From Magnolia sinica (Eukaryota; Streptophyta; Magnoliopsida; Magnoliales; Magnoliaceae): a stretch of 64,000 nucleotides of DNA. The position numbers were made by a program, and so were the translations under genes. Position 1 is the stretch's first letter; each line of letters starts with the position of its first letter. Shown here one piece after another: positions 1 through 11,879 of the stretch. The notes beneath the pieces are model-generated. The model ran no database searches. It worked only from the letters and a program-made list of their open reading frames with translations, and was not told the DNA's origin. Location: positions 61,731,493 to 61,795,492 of the forward strand of contig NC_080575.1 in assembly GCF_029962835.1 (NCBI RefSeq), given 5' to 3'.

Positions 1-1743
1 TTAGGTAGTAACCTGCTGCATGAAGATCGTGATGGAGTTGTTTTGTCCATCTCTTGTCGATCATCTTCCAATAAGTCTCCCAACTTCTACAATCACGTTG
101 AATTGCAAACTTTGCCTCATCCATGGCATCATATAGGAAGCCCATGATAGGTGCTTCATCGGATTCAATAAGACGGAGTACCCTCATTAGTGGCTCCATC
201 ACCTTTAGGATCGCCTTGACCTTCTTCTAATATTTGTTATCCCGTATAGTATTCGCAACTTCGACCGGTGTCCCTGATGTCTTCTTCCCATGTTTTGTGT
301 TGAGCCATTCTCGGGAAGCGATCATCTACTCAACTCTTCCCTATGCTGGAATAAACTCTCTAATGTTATAAAATTTGTTGCGAATCTAGTCGCCGCAGGC
401 CTCAACAACTCTCGTCCTTTCGTGAACTTTCTCATTATTGCAACTACTTGATTATGGTTGTAAATAAATGTCGTCACTTCCCTTGCCCTTTCGACCATTT
501 CCTTAACATTCTTCTTCTTCCCAATATCTTCCAATATAAGATCAATACAATGGGCAACACATGGTGACCAAAAAAGATGTTTTCTCTTATCCATCAACAT
601 ATGTCCTGCAAGCTTATATGTTGCTTCATTATCTGTTACAATCTGCACTATATTCTCCTCTCCAATCTCGTCCACAACTTTATCCATTAATCCATTAATA
701 TAAGTAGAATTTTTGTTGCCTCTGAGGCATCAATTGACTTGTGGTATATAGTTCCTAAGTGGCAGTATACCATGAAGTTGATCATGCTGCGTCTGGTTGG
801 GCCAGTCCAACCATCACACATGATTGTGCATCCTCTGGCTTGCCATACAGGTTTAAAGGTAGCCACGTATGCTTTCACATCCACATACTCTGTATGTCCA
901 CTTCCCCCTAATCTCCTTAGCCGTGGGAGCTTTTATTCCTTCACCTGCTTCTGCTGCTGCATCAATTACCACCTACCAATATGGAGAATTGGCTGTGTTA
1001 GGAGGTATGTTGGCATGTATAAATAACTTTGCTGCTGCTTTACTTAATTTCTCAACGGAAGTTCTACTCCACATTTGTTTTATCTTCTTTTGTTTAGTTG
1101 ATTCTTTCCTAAATAGGATTGGATCAATAGAGAGTCTCCCAGGCTCATTTACTTCTTCATTCAAACGTATAGGGGCATCACGTGAAGATGTCTGTCGTCG
1201 GCTCCCAAACATACGTCGTAACCCACCAAACCTACCCCCCCCTGCAGAAGCAGTTGCACTTCCAGTTGCACTCCCACTCCCACTGCCCCCCCTGTATCAC
1301 GCATTGACCCATGCGTGCCAAACATGCGGCGACGTTATTCCTCTTCACAAGCTAGACGCAAGCTCTCTCTCCTAGCTGTAGTAAATTCTCGATCTGAATA
1401 TTCGTCAGAATCAATAATATCTTCATCACGAATGCCCATATATTCAGGACCAAACACTTCCTGTCGAGCTGCATCCAAAATATCATCTTTCTTCTTTTGT
1501 ACAGCAGCACGTTTACCCTTCGACTCATCAGACTAGCTTGCATTAAAAGCATTATCTCTTTCGGTACTCTACTACATGGCACAACTTGACCCTTTCGATG
1601 TGCCAAATGTTGTTTGAGACGGGTAATTCCACCAGTCACTAGTTTATTACAATACTTGCACTTCATTTGGTGCCTAGTACCACCAAGCCTCTCACAATGT
1701 TGCCATCCAATATCATCACTTGTTGTTGGCCAGACCCAGACAT
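1..1743 (-). pseudogene. hAT transposase remnant, element 1 (BED finger + DUF659 + RNase H-like core)
   Basis: This is a decayed hAT-superfamily transposase read right to left; such enzymes cut and paste DNA between short inverted repeats. An ATG lies at 1741-1743. A BED-type zinc finger follows near 1600-1700 (CKYC, then RLKQHLAHRKG). A DUF659 region follows near 690-880 (CTIMCDGWTGPTRRSMINF), then the hAT core near 320-690 (IVQIVTDNEATYKLAG, HCIDLILEDIG, RPAATRFATNF). At 1-125 there is a segment like the RW-KQLH-DLHAAGYYL stretch that normally precedes the dimerisation domain, which would lie beyond the left edge. The frame shifts just after the ATG, and stops break the reading several times, so no full product is made. 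The + strand copy at 62475-64000 is the same family. Confidence 0.88.
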
Positions 1744-1899
1744 TTCTTTAGGTTTAGGTAGATACTAGATAATTAGATATGAGTATGAGTGTATGACCTA
1801 TGTTAATAAAGATGATGTAATATTCTAACTAAACCCTAAGAAGCTCCAAGGCAAAACCTGTCCAATATAAGCAAATAAAAACATAAAGTCATTAATTCG

Positions 1900-2840
1900 A
1901 AAATAGAAAAAAATTATAAAATGACAACCCAAATCTGTAAAATACACATTAACATGTTCTACTATGATTAACACATTACATGGCATGATTAAAACAGTAA
2001 AACAATCGTTAAAAAATTATTTTTCGAATTTAAAAAAAAAGGGCCATAATTAATGCGTAAATAGAAAAAAATATTAAAAAATATATAAAATGGCACCCCA
2101 AATCTGTAAAATGCACATTAACATGTTCTACTATGATTAACACATCATATGCCATGATTAAAACAGCAATACAACCATTAAAAATTGATTTTTCGAATTT
2201 AAAAAAATGGCCAAAATTCATTCGTAAATAGAAAAAATATATAAAATATATAAAATGGCACCCAAAATCTGTAAACTGCACATTAACATATTCTACTATG
2301 ATTAACACATCATATGGCATGATTAAAACAGCAATACAACCATTAAAAATTGATTTTTCGAATTTAAAAAAAAATGGCCAAAATTCATGCGTAAATAGAA
2401 AAAAATATTTAAAAAATATAAAATGGCACCCCAAATCTGTAAAATGCACATTAACATGTTCTACTATGATTAACACATCATATGGCATGATTAAAACAGT
2501 AAAATAATCATTAAAAATTAATTTTTTGAATTTTAAAAAAAAAGGGGCAAAATTCATGCGTAAATAGAAAAAAATATTTAAAAAATATAAAATGGCACCC
2601 CAAATCTGTAAAATGCACATTAACATGTTCTAATATGATTAACACATCATATGGCATGATTAAAACAACAAAACAACCATTAAAAATTGATTTTTCGAAT
2701 TTTAAAAAAAGGGTCAAAATTCATGCATAATTAGAAAAAAATATTAAATGGCACCCCAAATCTGTAAAATACATATTAACATGTTCTACTATGATTAACA
2801 CATTACATGACATGATTAAAACAGCAAAACATATTAAAAA
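1900..2840 (-). repeat. Tandem array of ~165-169 bp units inside hAT element 1 (about 6 copies)
   Basis: A CATGATTAAAAC anchor recurs at about 1984, 2153, 2318, 2486, 2655 and 2811, giving spacings of 169, 165, 168, 169 and 156 bp. Each unit also holds TTCTACTATGATTAACACAT, CAAATCTGTAAAATGCACAT and an A-rich stretch. Open frames crossing it are repeat artefacts. The same unit in reverse orientation forms the array at 59600-61300. Confidence 0.93.
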
Positions 2841-3044
2841 AAGTATAAATACCTATTTTTGACAAATTTCTGAAAAATGGCCCACCGAGCTTTGATTCAA
2901 CAAAATCTGCAATATAATGTGTTTTTTCCTCAAATATCCAGCCAAGGTTGGTTGAAATTAGTAGTAGAAGGAGTGAGAAACAGTTTGGAAGCAAGAAGTT
3001 TAAAAAAAAAAAAGCAAAAACAGAGCTTAAAATACAAAAAAAAA

Positions 3045-3241
3045 GTTACCGTTTTTTGACCGTTACGGGCTAGCCGTTACGGGGTAGTAACGGCCGTTAC
3101 ACCCGTAACGGGCCCGTATCGACCGATACGGGCACAAAAAACCATAACGGCTGATACGACCCCGAAACGCGTATCGGCCTTCACCGTTACCGTTACGTAT
3201 CGGCTGATACGACCGATACGTAACCGTTTTGGCACACCTTG
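3045..3241 (-). repeat. CpG-rich subterminal region of hAT element 1
   Basis: A stretch dense in GTTACGG, GGCCGTTAC and CGATACG words, many of them inverted with respect to each other (for example CGGCCG cores), lies between the tandem array and the element tip. Related words occur at 59170-59575, 8940-9280 and 57690-57840. Such clustered short words are where hAT transposases usually bind; that role is inferred here. Confidence 0.7.
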
Positions 3242-3662
3242 GTTGTATCCACACCGTCCATACATTTGGAGAGATCATTTTAAGGCATGATATAAAGAAT
3301 GATTCAGATCTAAAGCTCCAGTGGACCCCACCATAAAAAAACAGCGGGGAGAGTGATGCCCACCATTAAAGATTTCTGAGGGCTACAAAAGTTTTCGATC
3401 AAGCTGATATTTGTTTTTTCTCTTATTTCATGTCTTTGTTAACTTCTGGAAAGGTTAGATCTCAAATTAACATCATGATGGACCTTAGGAAAGTTTCAAC
3501 GGTGGGCATCACTCTCCCCACTGTTTTTTGTGGTGGGGTCCACTATTGCTCTGGATCTTCCTCATTCATTGTCTAATGCCCTAAAATAATGCCCTAAAAT
3601 GATCTCTCTAAATGGATGGACGGTGTAGATACAATACATAAATCATGGTGGGGCCCACAGAA
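3242..3662. repeat. Quasi-palindromic GGGCCCAC-type element (copy a)
   Basis: The two arms are imperfect inverted copies. The left arm has ACACCGTCCATACATTT, then a CAGTGGACCCCACC block. The right arm has GGTGGGGTCCACTATTG, then AAATGGATGGACGGTGTAG and CATGGTGGGGCCCACAG. The centre lies near 3450. hAT element 1 seems inserted in the outer left arm. No coding potential is seen. Confidence 0.7.
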
Positions 3663-3709
3663 CTTGGTGATGTCACTTTAGTTGCGAGTCTTGCTACTCA
3701 ACTTATAGG

Positions 3710-4250
3710 AAGCGGATTGCGTAGAGTAACTCACTATGCTTAGTGTACTGAGTAAACCCTGTGAGGGCCACCACGATTTATGTACTTTATCTGCTCCGTC
3801 CATACATTTTACCAAATAAATTTAGGTATTGAGCCCAAAAATGAGGCATATCCAATGTTCAAATGGACCACACCACAGGAAAGAGTTGAATTGAACGTCT
3901 AACGTTGAAACATTATTGGGGGCCACAGAAATTTTGGATCAATATCATATTTGTTTTTCACCTTAATCCATGTCTGTATGATCTTATGAACAGGTTGGAT
4001 GACAAATAAACATCATTGAGGGGCCTATAAAGGTTTCAACGGTGGAAATCATTATCCCCACTGTTTCCAGTGGTATGATCCATTTGATCCTTGGATATGC
4101 TTCAATTTTGGGCTCAACCCCTTAAATTAGATGGAAAAATGGATGGACGGCGTGGATAGACCACATACATTCAAGGTGGGCCGAACTGAGTTTACTTAGT
4201 ACGATAAGAGCGTAGTGAGTAACTCTACAAACTGTAGTGCTAATCCGCAT
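3710..4250. repeat. Quasi-palindromic element with extended terminal inverted repeats (copy b)
   Basis: The outer arms are longer than in the other copies. The left arm carries GGATTGCGTAGAGTAACTCA and TACTGAGTAAACC; the right arm carries the inverted counterparts (GAGTTTACTTAGTACG, GTGAGTAACTCTAC, CTAATCC). The interior has the common blocks of the family (GTGGTCCA, TGGACGGCGTGGATA). It looks like a foldback or MITE-type element. I see no target duplication that I would trust. Confidence 0.7.
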
Positions 4251-4284
4251 CCTTTTTCTACGTGCGCAGGCAGAATCGGTAGCC

Positions 4285-5330
4285 AAATATAAACGGTCTT
4301 GTTGGGCGCTCCGTAGGGCCCACCATGATGTATGTGTTTTATGCACACCATCCATCCATTTTGATAAGTTATTTTAGGGCATGAGCCTAAAAAGGAGGCA
4401 GATCTAAGGCTCAAGTGGACTACGCCACGGGAAGCCGTGGTGACAATGATGCCCACCATTGAAACATTCCTAGGTCCCGTAATGATGTTTATTTGCCATC
4501 CAATCTGTTCATAAGGTCCGACAAACTTGGATGAAGAGAAAACATTAATATTAGCTTGATCCAAAAATTATGTGGCCCCCAAGACATTTTCAACCATAGC
4601 CGTTCAATCCTCACTGCTTCCCATGGTGTGGTCCACGTGAGCCTTAGATCTCCCTACTTTTTTAGCTCATGCTCTAAAATTATCTGTTAAAATGAATGGA
4701 TGACATGGATAAAACATATACATCACACTGGCCCCCACAAACCTGTGATAAAACATATACATCAACTTACCGATGTGTAGTATATCTATCCTTTTCTCCA
4801 GGCTATATTAGCCTATATTAGGATGTGGTCCCAAAAATTAAGCAGATTGCAATCTTAGGTGGACCACACCACAAGAAACAGTGGTGATTGAGTACCTCAC
4901 TAAAAAAAAAAATTCCTAAAATTTAAGCAGATCCAAATTCCACTGACGCATTGTTAAAAACTTCATATGGCCCATGTTTCCAACGATGTGGTCCACATGA
5001 GATTTGAATCTGCCTCATATTCTGGATTATGGTATAAAACTATTTGGAAAAATAGATGGACAAAGTGGATAAAATGTATATATTATGGTGAGGCCCTCGG
5101 ATCAGTAGGCAATCCACATCCTGCTAAGACCTATTTAGAGATGGATGGTCCTTTGGGGCTCGTGGTGGGGCCCACAATGATATTTGTGAGAAATCCACTA
5201 TGTCCATCCATTTTTCCGTAGCATATTAAAGCATGAGACCAAAAATCAGGCAGATCCTAAGATCAGGTGGGCCGCATGACATGAAACAGTGAGCATTAAA
5301 CGTCCATCATGCCCCAAAAATCAGCTAGTC
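4285..5330. repeat. Two further degenerate quasi-palindromic elements (copies c and d)
   Basis: 4285-4740 has arms AGGGCCCACCATGATGTATG and ATGGATGACATGGATAAAAC. From about 4760 to 5330 a more decayed copy follows, with GTGGACCACACCACAAGAAA, CGTGGTGGGGCCCACAATGA and GGTGGGCCGCATGAC. Nothing coding is seen. Confidence 0.6.
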
Positions 5331-5349
5331 ACATCATTGATGGTTATGT

Positions 5350-5722
5350 TTACAATTTCTACTTTTGAATGAATTAATTGTGTTTTCATACATGTTTTAA
5401 TACATTTATTAATGTTATGCATTCCATTTGAATATAGTTACATTAGTTCAATCAGCCAGCGCATAGCTTAGGACTCTTTACAAAGAAAACCTATTATGTA
5501 CACTTCTTTTTTGAGATTTTATGATTTAAAAGTGTGTATTAAGGTCTTTTTTAATAATCCTTGAAGTTTCATTGAAAAATTCAAAAATTTTCCCAATGTT
5601 TCCCCATGTTTCCCAAAAAGTGCGATAAATTACGTAATACAAACGATATATCCTGTGCGATAACCGATAATCTGTATCCCAAGGGTGCGATACATGGTGC
5701 GATACCGATATTTCGAACACTG
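5350..5722 (-). mobile_element. Truncated copy of the hAT-type element also found at 13480-14223
   Basis: The sequence matches the reverse complement of the left half of the 744-bp element at 13480-14223, with shared blocks near CTTTTGAATG, ACCTATTATGT and GTGCGATACCGATATTTCG. It ends at 5722 with CGAACACTG, the expected tip. The opposite end is missing; the left side joins quasi-palindromic repeat DNA near 5350. Confidence 0.65.
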
Positions 5723-5734
5723 ATTGAGTCACAT

Positions 5735-6090
5735 GTGCCACGTGGCTGTCATTCATCTTTAAGTGCTTCACATGCGCGACATGTGCGAATGCGTAACATG
5801 CAACATTCACTATTGACCCCCTTCATATGTCCCATGTGTAAATGTCCATTCAAGTGCTCAATATGTGCCAATGTGCTACATGTGCCACAATCCATCTTAA
5901 AGCACCATACATGTGCCAATGTGACATGCATGAGATGTAAAATCACCCATTGTCAAGCGTGCCACACTCCCCAATAAGCATCATTGCAACATGTGCCACC
6001 CTCATCTTCGAGTACCCACATGTGCCACCATCCATCTTTAAGTGCTCCAAATGTGCCACCCGTGTCAACATGCCACATGTGCAATCAAAT
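5735..6090. repeat. Degenerate CATGTGCCA-rich tract
   Basis: Words such as CATGTGCCACC, CATGTGCCAATGTG and CCATCTTTAAGTGCT recur irregularly with spacings of roughly 20-40 bp. A shorter tract of the same kind lies at 9735-9840, so the two tracts bracket the large direct repeat between them. No open frame here looks like a protein. Confidence 0.6.
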
Positions 6091-6099
6091 GTCTAATTT

Positions 6100-7455
6100 A
6101 TGATAGGGTTTGATATTATTAATTCCACTGCAAAGATTATGCAACCAAATATGCCTTGCTGAGAGGCTTTCATTAATATGAACAAAGTGCATTCTAGGCT
6201 ATTGTCTAGCACAAGCCCTTGATTACATTCCCTGGTGAAGAACCCTTGATTAAAATGTAAAAAAAAATCAGAGAATATGATACAAAGTAGCATAATGCAA
6301 ATGATGCATGAAAGTCCTAATCCATGGCCCTTCGCCTTCAGTGTTCAGATCATCGATTAGGCTGAGGTTATAGAAATAGCCTTTGGCATTTAGGAATCTC
6401 GTATAGTCAGCTGGGCATCAGGATACTAGCAAATGATGTGTATTATGTATCCTAAGAGGCATCAACTTGAGATAGCATGTAGCCTTGTTGCATACACAAG
6501 TGTGAATTATCCTATTATTGCTAGGAATCTCATATGCCAAAGATTATAAATAAATGCATCAAAACTGCATATTGAGGAGGGAGTGCGGGAGTGCGGCCTG
6601 CAATGCCTTAGCAAATGGGTTGTAGCTGAGACTGGCCTTGGCTATCTTAAGAGGGTTGTGTGAACCATGGTGTGTGACCCAGAGCAATGGGATGCACGAC
6701 CTGCAATGCCTTAGCATCGAGGCAATATGAGATTGGTTTAAGCTAGCTTAGGGAATAGGTGTGAAGCCTACTGTTGGAATTGCACTTTTAGCGGCTTGAA
6801 GCCTCTTTGAAGTAGCTAGGAATGGTATGGGACCTCTTTGGAGGAGGCCTGGTCAGGAGCACTGGACTATCCTGAAGGGCCCCGGAGAAGGTGTGTGAGA
6901 TCTCCCAAGTAATCGTATATTCAGACATTTGTGTGGAACTTACTGAGAAAAGATTTGAGTCCTCAGACTTCCATTCTTACCCTGCCTCGATCACATTGGG
7001 CGAGAGAGAGAGTCAAATGTGTATGTGTTAACAAATGAGGACCTAAAAGTGTATTTATAGGCTTTGGGGATAGGTTTTCCTTAAAAAGTTCATTATTTCA
7101 TGTCTAAGGGTTGAGCGGTTATTTCTCTCTCAAATGACAGTTTTGACATGTTGCAACTTGGTTGGACAAATCATAATTTCCCTTAGTTGGAATGTCGGTG
7201 GATATTGCACTCTCTTGAAAACACATGTGCTCCTTAAAGCACCTTGTTCTCCTCATTGGTTGGATGTGCAAGCAGTCTCAGGTTTGAAGCACTCTGTACA
7301 GGTCGCGTTCCTTTTTGAGATGGTGCAGATTTGTTGTTCCACTTAGAAACTGTAATTCCTGTAAAATAAGTACGTAACATGGCAGGGCGGTGTGTAACAT
7401 CGTGCATGACCTGCAAAATATAGTGCTTGAGAAGGACTCGGTCAAATTTGTCCCA
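6100..7455. repeat. Large direct repeat, copy 1 (about 1.35 kb)
   Basis: It aligns along most of its length with 7945-9732. Shared landmarks include GATATTATTAA near 6110 and 7960, CAGATCATCGATTAGGCTGA near 6343 and 8211, the CACTGGACTATCCTGAAGGG block near 6860 and 8720, TATTTATAGGCTTTGGG near 7045 and 9330, and CTTGGTCAAATTT-like ends near 7440 and 9715. There is no coding potential. It may be one long terminal repeat of a degenerate LTR element or LARD, or a simple segmental duplication. I found neither primer-site nor polypurine signals to decide. Confidence 0.75.
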
Positions 7456-7944
7456 GCAGATGCCCACCATTTGTGTTACGTGAAGCATAGAGTAGGACCT
7501 GCCTTGGCATGGTGTGCAATGTTCGAGTGGAGGCTATTACATGACATTTTCCAAAACACGGAATACAGAGCACGAGTGCTGCGACCATTCAGGTGCCAAG
7601 CTGCGTCTATAAATACTGGAGCCCCTTATTCATTTTCACTTTTTGCTCTTGAATGAGAACTAGTGCACGCCCTGCCTTCAGGAACGCGACTTGGACTTCA
7701 CAATTTCTGGACCTGAGAATCTGTAGGTGAGAGCGACAACCAACAAGGTGCATGGAGTGGTCCTTAGGTCACTTCAAAATCAGAATGCATGATTGTACTT
7801 GTACAGTCTGTGCTCCTCACTTTCCTCGTGCACAATCCCCCTAGGTCGCACGGGATTGCGTATGCCATTTGACAACATTGGGTTGTACAAAAGTTTCTCT
7901 AGTCCCTATTGGAGTCGTCATTTTTGTTTATTACAAACATTTAA
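7456..7944. other. Spacer between the two large direct repeats
   Basis: The sequence holds a TATA-like CTATAAATACTGG near 7608 and no protein homology I can recognise. If the repeats are LTRs this would be a very short non-coding interior. Confidence 0.4.
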
Positions 7945-9732
7945 TATATGATAAGTTTGATATTATTAACTCCACCGCAAAGATATGTACCCAAATCTGC
8001 CCTATCGAGAGGCTTTCGTTAATTTGGGAACAAAATACATTCCGGGTTGTGTTCTTGCAGTGCACAGGCCCTTGATTGCATTCCCTAGGGAAAAACCCTT
8101 GATTAGAGAGTAAAAAAGAGATGGAACCAATCTGTTACATGGTACAGAGTAGCGTAATACAAATGATGTATTGAAGTCCAATCTATGGTCCTTCGTCTTC
8201 AAAACATCCAGATCATCGATTAGGCTGAGGTTAGCAATACCCTTTGGTATTTAGGCATCTCATATAAGCAGCTGGTTGTCGGGATACTTGCAAATGATGC
8301 ATGTGATGTATCTTGAGAGGCATCGGTTTGAGATAGCATTTAGGCTTGCAGCGTACACTGGTGTGAATAATCCTACTATTGCCAGGATTCTCATATGCCA
8401 GAGATGATAAAGGAATGCATTAAAACTGCATATTAAGCAGGAAGAGCGACTCCTTTAAGTAGGAGCACGACTAGGAAAATTGGAGCGTAACCCAAATGCC
8501 TTAGCAGATGGGGTTTAATAGAGATTGGCCTTGGCTAGCTTAGAGGGTGGTGTGAACCATGGTGTGCGACCCACAATGCCTTGGCACTGGGGCAATTCAA
8601 GACTGACCTAAGGAATAGGTGTGAAGCCTACTGATGGACTGCACTTTTAGGGGCGCGAGTCCTCTTTGAAGTAGCCAAGGATGGTACAAGACCTCTTTGG
8701 AGATGACTTGATTAGGATCACTGGACTATCCTGAAGGGCCCTAGAGAAGGTGCTTGAGACCTCTCGAGTATATTCAAACTAGTGCACGAGGTGTCTACTG
8801 AGAAAAAGATTGTCCTTGGCCCTTTTTATGCTTACCTTGCCTCGATCGCACTGAGTGAGGAGAAGGAAGCAGGAATTCTCGAACCTCAAGAAACAATTCC
8901 TCGAGAGAGTCGAGTGCATGTGTACTAAGGTGTTCCGTAAGGGTAACGGTGGTAGTAACGGCCACCACCGTTACCTTTACGATACTGGGTATAACGGCTG
9001 TTACGGCCCCGTAACGGCCGTTACGGTCTCTCTTTTTTATTTTTTATTTATTGAAAAAAACTCCCAAAAAACCTATATCTGCCCCGTAATGTTGATTAAA
9101 AAGTATGCAAAACCTGTATATGTTCCATAATAGACCATTATGGGGCTATTATGGCTTTTATAGGGGATGTAATGTGCTGTTAGCAGCAATTACAAGTCAT
9201 TTTTTTCCATAACGGCTGTTACGGCCGTTACGACCCCGTGACGTGTAACGGTTGCTACCGTTACCTTTATGTAATGGCCTTTACAGCACACCATGGTGTG
9301 TACGCATGTTGCAAATGAGGACCCAAAAGAATATTTATAGGCTTTGGGAGTAAGTTTCCCTCCAAAAGTTCGTTATTTCTGCCTAAGAAGCTGTTAGGTG
9401 GTTATCCCTTTTCAACTTATGGTTTTGACCACCTGTTGTAAGCTGGTTGGGACAAATTATAACTTTCCGTCGGTTCGAATGTTGGTGGATATTGCACTCT
9501 CTGGAGAAGACATGCTTCTTAAAGCACACCTCGTGCTCCCTACTGGGCATGAGCTGCCCACAGTTGAAGCACTCTAGACAAGTCGTGCCCTTTTTGAGAG
9601 GGTACATGACCTGCTGTTCCACTTAAAAGCTGCAATTCCTCCAAAATAGGCGCGTAACATGGCAGGGTGGTGCGTAACATGGTGCACAACCCGCAGAACA
9701 AGGTGCATGAGGACTTGGTCAAATTTCAGTTC
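7945..9732. repeat. Large direct repeat, copy 2, interrupted by a MITE
   Basis: The second copy of the 6100-7455 repeat carries a 370-bp insertion at 8926-9295 that copy 1 lacks. Without the insertion the two copies are about the same length. Their visible divergence indicates an old duplication. Confidence 0.75.
8926..9295. mobile_element. hAT-type MITE, 370 bp, with target-site duplication and an internal empty-site control
   Basis: The left tip is TAAGGTGTTCCGTAAGGGT; the right tip, reverse-complemented, is CATGGTGTGCTGTAAAGGCC. The interior is rich in TAACGG/CCGTTAC words. ATGTGTAC (8918-8925) and GTGTGTAC (9296-9303) form a near-perfect 8-bp target duplication. The paralogous position in direct-repeat copy 1 (near 7015-7030) lacks the insertion. 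The tip resembles the terminus of hAT element 1 at 3241, so this may be a non-autonomous relative. Confidence 0.85.
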
Positions 9733-9734
9733 CA

Positions 9735-9840
9735 CTGGCCACCATCCATCTTCAAGCTTTCCACACGCGCCAATGCCCCACATGTGCCAATGTGTCACTT
9801 GTGACAATGTGAGACGTGCTATAATCCACATTCAGTGGAC
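9735..9840. repeat. Short CATGTGCCA-rich tract
   Basis: The motif family of 5735-6090 recurs here (CCACCATCCATCTTCAAG, CCACATGTGCCAATGTG) immediately after direct-repeat copy 2. Confidence 0.55.
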
Positions 9841-9935
9841 ACATCTATCACTTCTGTTTTTGAGTAAAATTTTCCTGAAAAATTCCTTTTTGTTTGCAAA
9901 CAATAGATTTAGAAATGAAGAAAAATTGTTCAAGA

Positions 9936-10079
9936 ATTTTTTTTACACGCACTCACACCCCATACACACCCACATACTCACACCACAATGGTTTTTCACC
10001 ACATTGGGTACTCGAACCCATGACCTTGTGTTGAAACTCTTGTGAGTTGTGAGTCTACCACTGGGCATGAGTAAGGACC
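9936..10079 (-). mobile_element. tRNA-derived SINE, Au-like, copy A
   Basis: Reading the minus strand from 10079: GGGTCCTTACTC, then a box-A-like GTGGTAGACTCAC, then box B GGGTTCGAGTAC (about 10008-10019), then a GTGTGTGAG-rich tail. The layout and words resemble plant Au SINEs. Three more copies lie in the window. Confidence 0.75.
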
Positions 10080-11879
10080 CAAATCTTGTTGACAGTCAAG
10101 GGAAATGGCTTTTCATTTGTCATGTTTTCTAGAAATGGCATTTCCTGAAAAACACCATTTTTCTCCAAAAAAAAATAAAATAAAAAATTCCACGAATCCA
10201 AACAGGTCCCCAGCAAACTTCTCTCTATGGATGGAAAGAAAGGAGTGCTTATGTATTTCAGATTTCCTTGGGCATGTCAAATTTGAGCAGTCTTTATGTT
10301 TTGAATGCCATTAGTGGAAATTGATCATGATGATTTTACATATAGAAGGATTATAACTGTGCCTGATTCTGACTACTAGTGTGAGCAGCCTACAGAGCAA
10401 AACTTAAAAAAATGATTCTCTGGCAGAGTATGCCCACCTATGCACAGGCACACAGCCACTTACATGGGGAATGAATGTATGTCAAACCAAAATATCCAAA
10501 GCATGAACCGCATCGTAGATTGCTGACAGCCACAAAATTAGATTCATTGCATAGCCCTAATATTCAATTAATGGAGATTGGTTTGTGGTATGTAACCATT
10601 GACTTTTCAATGTTTTTATTCTAACTCCCCATTTTAGTGGCTGCCAGAGTGCCAGTAGTAAAGGATCATCTGTTTTATGTGACTTTTGGGTTATGATTGA
10701 TCCACAATAGTCCCTGCAATTTGGATGGTTTGTACTGAACTACATCTATTGGGCATGTACAATGGCTGTGTTCATGTCTATGCACTGTTATACACTTCCA
10801 GCACATCAAATAACTTCTCATGCTAAAATGTCATCTTCCTTTCAAGTGGGCAGAAAACAAGGAGATCAGATCCCTTGTGTTTGCTCAATGCCTTTCTCCA
10901 AGCTTGCAAAATGTATACTTTTGTTATCTACATACAGTTGTGATGACAATTCCACATGAAATTATTGAACTTTCCATAATCCATAGGCAACAATGCATTT
11001 CATGTCCATTTGGCATAATCTCCATGCTTCAGCATTAGCTAGGACACAGAAGGCATCAACATAATTCCATACTTAAGCATTGCCTAGGCTATGATTGAAT
11101 GAATTATTCTTATTATTTAGCTGCTTAAAAATTTTCTCTATTGCTTGTTAGTTTTGATTGCAACCTCACAGCAACGGTCTTGCACTGTACTTTGAGCACT
11201 CATTAAATCGCCCCACACAATTTTTACTGTTTATCCATCAGATCATCATGCTTCAACATTTATGTAGGAGAGTAGAGTGTGCCCGTATTAGAGTTGTCAC
11301 CAGCATTGAACAAGTACAGTCCTTGATCTTCATGTCCACCACTGATCCTCCTCTTGGTTTGTAGGTCCTGTATAACAGAATGGGATGGGGGGTAGAGGGA
11401 AAGGGGAAGGAAAAAAGAAAGGAAGGGAAAGAAAGGAGGGCAAGGAGGGAGGTGGTGGGGATCATAATGCTGTTATACCATGTAATTAATCATATGGTGG
11501 AGAAGAAAGTAGAAGAAAAGGGGGAGGAGAAGAAAAGGAGAACTTTGGAGAAAGGGTTGTGGAGAGAATAATCTCTCCTCTCAAACCCTCATGATATTTT
11601 ATTAACCCTAATGAAAATAAAAGAATGCTATCTTGAGGAAGCACCAAAGCACACACACACACACACTTATAAATGTGGCTTAATATATGTATAAAATCCC
11701 AAACACTTGGATGCACATACATGCGCATGCCATCTATTCTCCTATAATTGACACTAATGCTTCTCTTCAGCAAATATAATTATGAGTGTGTGTATGTGGC
11801 GCAGTAATTTTTTTTTATTCTATTCTGAACAAGCGGCTCTCTCACAGTCATAATTGCCAATGGGTGCCACCTGCTGTAG
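10080..11879. other. Upstream flank or intron of the monooxygenase gene, no gene seen
   Basis: I see no coding exon here. The stretch holds a purine-rich tract (11380-11440), a CACACACA run near 11650 and ordinary AT-rich DNA. I looked for the missing N-terminal exons of the downstream gene and could not support any. Confidence 0.4.

Larger units (their letters stand above)
1..3241 (-). mobile_element. hAT element 1, from its 5' terminus at 3241 leftwards out of the window
   Basis: The element reads on the minus strand. Its terminus is CAAGGTGTGCCAAAACGG, reading down from 3241. A CpG-rich TAACGG/CGATACG tract follows (3045-3241), then tandem ~168-bp repeats (about 1900-2840), then the transposase remnant. 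The terminus fits the hAT habit of starting CAxxG. The flank at 3242-3249 (GTTGTATC) resembles the target position inside a GGGCCCAC-type quasi-palindrome, which the element seems to have interrupted. The other end lies outside the window, so the 8-bp duplication cannot be confirmed. Confidence 0.75.

Noticed and set aside
869..1375. 168-residue plus-strand open frame at the left end
   Set aside because: It is antisense to the hAT transposase, and the minus-strand frame has clear family similarity.
2030..2717. A long minus-strand open frame with repeated hydrophobic segments resembling a membrane protein
   Set aside because: It is produced by the ~168-bp tandem array and repeats with its period; the array itself explains it.
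5755..6080. Possible CRISPR-like array from the recurring CATGTGCC words
   Set aside because: Spacing and repeats are irregular, units are degenerate, and the genome is plant nuclear DNA.
9936..10079. A tRNA gene, because of the box-B-like GGTTCGAGTAC
   Set aside because: There is no cloverleaf; the unit is a SINE head with a GT-rich tail and recurs elsewhere in the window.
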